Below are positions 61,308 to 64,000 of a DNA stretch of 64,000 nt, one piece after another. The DNA comes from Anderseniella sp963700885 (GTDB lineage Bacteria > Pseudomonadota > Alphaproteobacteria > Rhizobiales > Aestuariivirgaceae): the NCBI GenBank assembly GCA_963700885.1, contig CAVOZJ010000038.1:310001-374000 (forward strand), written 5' to 3'. Below the pieces are notes generated by a model that saw nothing but the letters and a program-made list of their open reading frames with translations, had not been told where the DNA came from and did not search any database. The stretch's first letter is position 1. Each line of letters opens with the position of its first letter. Both the position numbers and the translations under genes were made by a program.

Positions 61308-62654
61308 ATGAGACTTTACCATTCTTCCGCGTTTGATTTCACCACAAAAGTACCAAGTTACTGGGAGGCCTCGGCTGACCCGCTGGGCCGCCCGGCCCGG
61401 GCGCTTGAAGGAGCGCAGACAGCAGATGTTGCGGTGATTGGCGCCGGCTATGCGGGCCTGCACGCAGCCCTGCAGCTGGCGCAAGCCTATGGACTGAAGG
61501 TCTTCGTACTTGACGCGGGCGATATTGGCTGGGGCGCATCAGGGCGCAATGGCGGGTTTTGCTGTCCCGGATCGACGAAATTGTCCTACAGACAGCTGAT
61601 TTCGCGGTTTGGGCTTGAGGAAACCAGGCGGTTTCACAAGGTGCAACGCGACGCGGTCAATTTTGTCGGCGAGTTTCTGCACAGCAACAATATTAACGCA
61701 GACCGCGCCGGCGAAGGTGAACTGCAACTGGCTCACAAGCCGTCACGAGTTGAATATCTGAAGCTGGAACAGAAGTTTGCGCGCGAAACCTTCGGAGTTG
61801 ATTCAACTTTCCTTACGCGTGAGGAACTCGCCGAACGTGGTAATGACAGCGCCGGGTTTTATGGTGGCTTGCAGAGCGAAGTCACGTTTGGACTGCACCC
61901 GCTGAAATATGTGCGCGGACTGGCACGGGCAGCGATTGACGCCGGTGTGACAGTGTTCACAAATTCCGAAGTTACAGACTGGATTCCGCAATCCGGGATG
62001 CATGTCCTGAAGACCGGCAAGGGGCAGGTCACGGCCAAAACCGTGCTGGTGGCAACCAATGGCTACACTGACGAAACATTGCCCGTTGCAGTGGGCGGCA
62101 GGCTGTTGCCGGCGCTGACCCGGATCATTGTGACTCGCCCGATAAGTGGCAATGAGTTGCAGGCGCAAGGCTGGTTACGTACCGATCCGTCGTACGACAC
62201 GCGAAACCTGTTGCATTATTTCAGGCTGTTACCCGATAACCGGTTCATGTTTGGCGGACGTGGCGGGACGGATGCGTCACCTGAGGGCATGAAGGCAATT
62301 GTGAAATCGCTGCGCGTCAGCTTCGAGGCTATATTTCCGCGGCTGGCGCATGTTGAGACAGAGTATTCTTGGGGGGGACTGGTGTGTCTTACTTCATCCA
62401 GGATGCCGTTTGCCGGGCCCATTAACGGCATGGAAAATGTCTGGGGTGCGTTCGGCTGGCACGGCAATGGCGTTGCCATGGCAAGCTATGCCGCAAACCG
62501 GCTGGCCGGTGTGATAACGGGCGGCAGGCAGCATGACGAAGCCCTGCCAGCCGTGTTGCGGGCGCTACCGGGTCGCTTTGTTTTACCATCCTTGCGGGTT
62601 CAGTATCTCAAGGCGGCTTATATAGGCTATGGTGCGGCGGACAAATGGCGTTAG
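61308..62654 (+). CDS. FAD-dependent oxidoreductase (DAO family, PuuB-like)
   Basis: 448 residues; ATG 61308 preferred, with longer in-frame starts possible. N-terminal dinucleotide fold VAVIGAGYAGLHAALQLA, then GWGASGRNGGFCCPGSTKLS. The substrate domain ends with WGGLVCLTSSRMPFAGPI and the C-terminal FAD contact WHGNGVAMASYAANRLAG. This is the DAO/GlpO fold of gamma-glutamylputrescine oxidase (PuuB) and related amine oxidases. Divergent from the GH3 gene. Substrate, an amine or amino acid, is not deducible. Confidence 0.87.
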   Translation: MRLYHSSAFDFTTKVPSYWEASADPLGRPARALEGAQTADVAVIGAGYAGLHAALQLAQAYGLKVFVLDAGDIGWGASGRNGGFCCPGSTKLSYRQLISRFGLEETRRFHKVQRDAVNFVGEFLHSNNINADRAGEGELQLAHKPSRVEYLKLEQKFARETFGVDSTFLTREELAERGNDSAGFYGGLQSEVTFGLHPLKYVRGLARAAIDAGVTVFTNSEVTDWIPQSGMHVLKTGKGQVTAKTVLVATNGYTDETLPVAVGGRLLPALTRIIVTRPISGNELQAQGWLRTDPSYDTRNLLHYFRLLPDNRFMFGGRGGTDASPEGMKAIVKSLRVSFEAIFPRLAHVETEYSWGGLVCLTSSRMPFAGPINGMENVWGAFGWHGNGVAMASYAANRLAGVITGGRQHDEALPAVLRALPGRFVLPSLRVQYLKAAYIGYGAADKWR

Positions 62655-62679
62655 TGAACGAATTCAAAGGGCGTAAATA

Positions 62680-63543
62680 ATGGTTGAAAAAAAGATACCC
62701 GCAAAACTCTGGTCGCTGGAATTCGATGACCTGCCGCCGGAAATCGGCGCCCTGACCTTTCCCCATGGCAATTACATCCGCAAAAGGAAACTCAAGAAGT
62801 CAAAATACGCAAAACGCCTTGAAGCCCTGCAGATTGAACTGGTCAAATTGCAGCGCTGGGTGCGGGAAAACGGTGAACGCATTGTCCTGGTGTTTGAAAG
62901 CCGGGACGCCGCCGGCAAGGGTGGTACCATCCAGCGGTTCCTGATGAACCTGAATCCACGGGCTGCCCATGTTGTGGCGCTGGCAAAACCGTCGGACGTG
63001 GAGCAGGGGCAATGGTATTTTCAACGCTATGTCGACCATCTGCCGACCAGGGGCGATATGGTGTTCTACGACCGCTCCTGGTACAACCGGGCTGGAGTTG
63101 AAAGGGTGTTCGGGTTCTGCAGCGAAGATCAGGTGCAGGACTTTTTCATGGAAGCGCCGGTGTTTGAAGGCATGCTGAAACGCGAGGGCATTCACCTGTT
63201 CAAGTTCTGGCTGACCGTGGAACGCGCGGAACAGCTGAAGCGGTTCTATGAGCGCAAGACCAATCCGTTGAAGCAGTGGAAACTGTCGCCGATTGATAGC
63301 ACGTCGGTCGGCAAATGGGACGACTATACCAGGGCGATCGCCGACATGTTCCGCCACACCGATACCAGCCATGCGCCGTGGACGGTGCTCGACGCCAACG
63401 ATCAAAAAAGGGCCCGCCTCAATGCCATAAGGGTTGTGCTGAACGCGTTTGACTATGACGGCAAGGACGCCGCCAACATCGGTGATGTTGACGAAGACCT
63501 TGTATGGTCCGGCCAGGGTTTTCTGGATTTCACGGGCTGGTAG
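62680..63543 (+). CDS. ppk2: Polyphosphate kinase 2
   Basis: 287 residues. PPK2 domain: Walker A SRDAAGKGGTIQRF, the DRSWYNRAGVERVFGFC lid/Walker B segment, IHLFKFWLTVERAEQLKRF, SPIDSTSVGKWDDYTRAI and TSHAPWTVLDANDQKRARLN. It transfers phosphate between polyphosphate and nucleoside diphosphates. Single-domain class. It is the second polyphosphate- or phosphate-related gene of the window, apart from the phosphonate locus 33 kb away. It follows the oxidoreductase gene by 25 bp. Confidence 0.93.
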   Translation: MVEKKIPAKLWSLEFDDLPPEIGALTFPHGNYIRKRKLKKSKYAKRLEALQIELVKLQRWVRENGERIVLVFESRDAAGKGGTIQRFLMNLNPRAAHVVALAKPSDVEQGQWYFQRYVDHLPTRGDMVFYDRSWYNRAGVERVFGFCSEDQVQDFFMEAPVFEGMLKREGIHLFKFWLTVERAEQLKRFYERKTNPLKQWKLSPIDSTSVGKWDDYTRAIADMFRHTDTSHAPWTVLDANDQKRARLNAIRVVLNAFDYDGKDAANIGDVDEDLVWSGQGFLDFTGW

Positions 63544-63634
63544 TTGTTGCTGGATTGAAGTGTTGAACAGGCCATCACAGGTGCGCGGCCAGTTCACCGA
63601 ATTCTACTGCAGCTCCGAGGCGCTCAGACAAAAC

Positions 63635-63657
63635 GGCCCGGATGCAAGATCCGGGCC
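63635..63657 (-). terminator. Terminator of the DUF2852 gene
   Basis: ggcccggat-gcaag-atccgggcc; reading the minus strand, gttttgtc follows, fitting termination of the gene that ends at 63686. Confidence 0.65.
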
Positions 63658-63685
63658 CGGCCGTCGGAATGACTTGCTGGTAAAA

Positions 63686-64000
63686 TCAGCTTTTCATGCT
63701 GGCTCTTTCCACGTCGATTGCGGTTTTGCGGTCAGCCATGAAGCGTTCGAACTCTTCACGGTCGCGCGCCTCGCGCAATCGGGAAACGAAGCTGTTGAAT
63801 TCGGCCTGTTCCTCTTCCAGACGGCGCAGGGTTTCTGCGCGGTACTCGTCAAATGCCGCGCTACCGGTTGCGCCGGAAGCGGTTGCAGCCGGCTTGAATG
63901 CTGCCTTTGCCTGTTCAATGCCGTCGCGGGCAAGATCATCTATGCTGCCGCCCCACATGATGTAGGCAATAACAGCAAGACCGATTGGCCACCAGGTCAC
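63686..64000 (-). CDS. DUF2852 family protein, cut by window end
   Basis: At least 104 residues. It begins at the window edge with WWPIGLAVIAYIMWGG (one membrane helix), then IDDLARDGIEQAKAAF, an Ala-rich linker, and a charged helix TLRRLEEEQAEFNSFVSRLREARDREEFERFMADR, the conserved DUF2852 C-terminus. The GTG at 63998-64000 may be an internal codon, so the true start probably lies outside. Role unknown; common in Hyphomicrobiales. Confidence 0.82.
   Translation of the reverse strand: MTWWPIGLAVIAYIMWGGSIDDLARDGIEQAKAAFKPAATASGATGSAAFDEYRAETLRRLEEEQAEFNSFVSRLREARDREEFERFMADRKTAIDVERASMKS

Overview
The window looks like chromosome of an alphaproteobacterium, probably Hyphomicrobiales. The support is moderate to high GC, DUF1127 and DUF2852 proteins, a leucine leader peptide before leuA, fused AEP-type permeases and Cox/XDH-type operons with MoxR and VWA partners. 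Two reading-frame breaks (leuA near 385-397 and the flotillin gene near 45289-45293) could be real mutations or single-base assembly errors.

Layout. 1-2106: a Leu-rich leader peptide, a frameshifted leuA and tRNA-Lys(CTT). 2107-6700: a mobile-element scrapyard with an istB remnant, an intact IS110-family transposase, a trkH gene boxed by 61-bp imperfect inverted repeats, two related MITE-like elements, a 57-bp tandem repeat, and a stranded C-terminal protein-sorting tail of the VPLPA/PEP-CTERM kind. 6800-14700: a cyclic-nucleotide-domain protein, a DUF411 protein, small secreted or membrane proteins, a large periplasmic sulfatase, a CDGSH iron-sulfur protein, and a 1.6-kb intergenic stretch with two copies of a structured repeat. 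Two DUF1127 genes (14.6 and 30.5 kb) share a CRP-like palindrome at the same distance upstream.

14.9-30.3 kb is a phosphonate catabolism locus. TmpA/TmpB-type oxygenases are predicted to cleave 2-trimethylaminoethylphosphonate to glycine betaine and phosphate. An AepXVW-type importer, a LysR regulator, a Na/Pi-cotransporter homologue with a PhoU-like tail, PhnW, PhnA, PhnY, a PbfA-type lyase and an EamA transporter follow. PhnW or PbfA would give phosphonoacetaldehyde, PhnY phosphonoacetate, and PhnA acetate plus phosphate. Three control regions of this locus share TTATCGAT.

31.4-56.0 kb is a catabolic supercluster: a Dabb protein, a branched-chain-type binding protein, an amidohydrolase and an AraC regulator, then a continuous + strand array. 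The array has LivH, LivM, LivG, a LivF fused to a Tm-1-like domain, a PEP-hydrolase-type TIM barrel, a giant flotillin with an 11-residue-based coiled-coil repeat, two CoxG-like SRPBCC proteins, a molybdenum hydroxylase whose large subunit is split in two around a proline-rich tail, MoxR and VWA chaperone-type proteins, a TIM-barrel amidohydrolase, a lactonase-like MBL protein, and an SMP-30/isochorismatase fusion. It reads as uptake and hydrolytic breakdown of an unidentified, probably heterocyclic, compound on a membrane scaffold.

56.05-57.9 kb has no convincing gene but holds a 261-bp segment with 26-bp perfect inverted ends. 57.9-64 kb carries an orphan ParA ATPase, two YeeE/YedE half-transporters, a thioredoxin-like protein, a GH3 enzyme, a DAO-type oxidoreductase, PPK2 and a DUF2852 protein cut by the window end. 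All functions are inferred from sequence reading; no database search was run.
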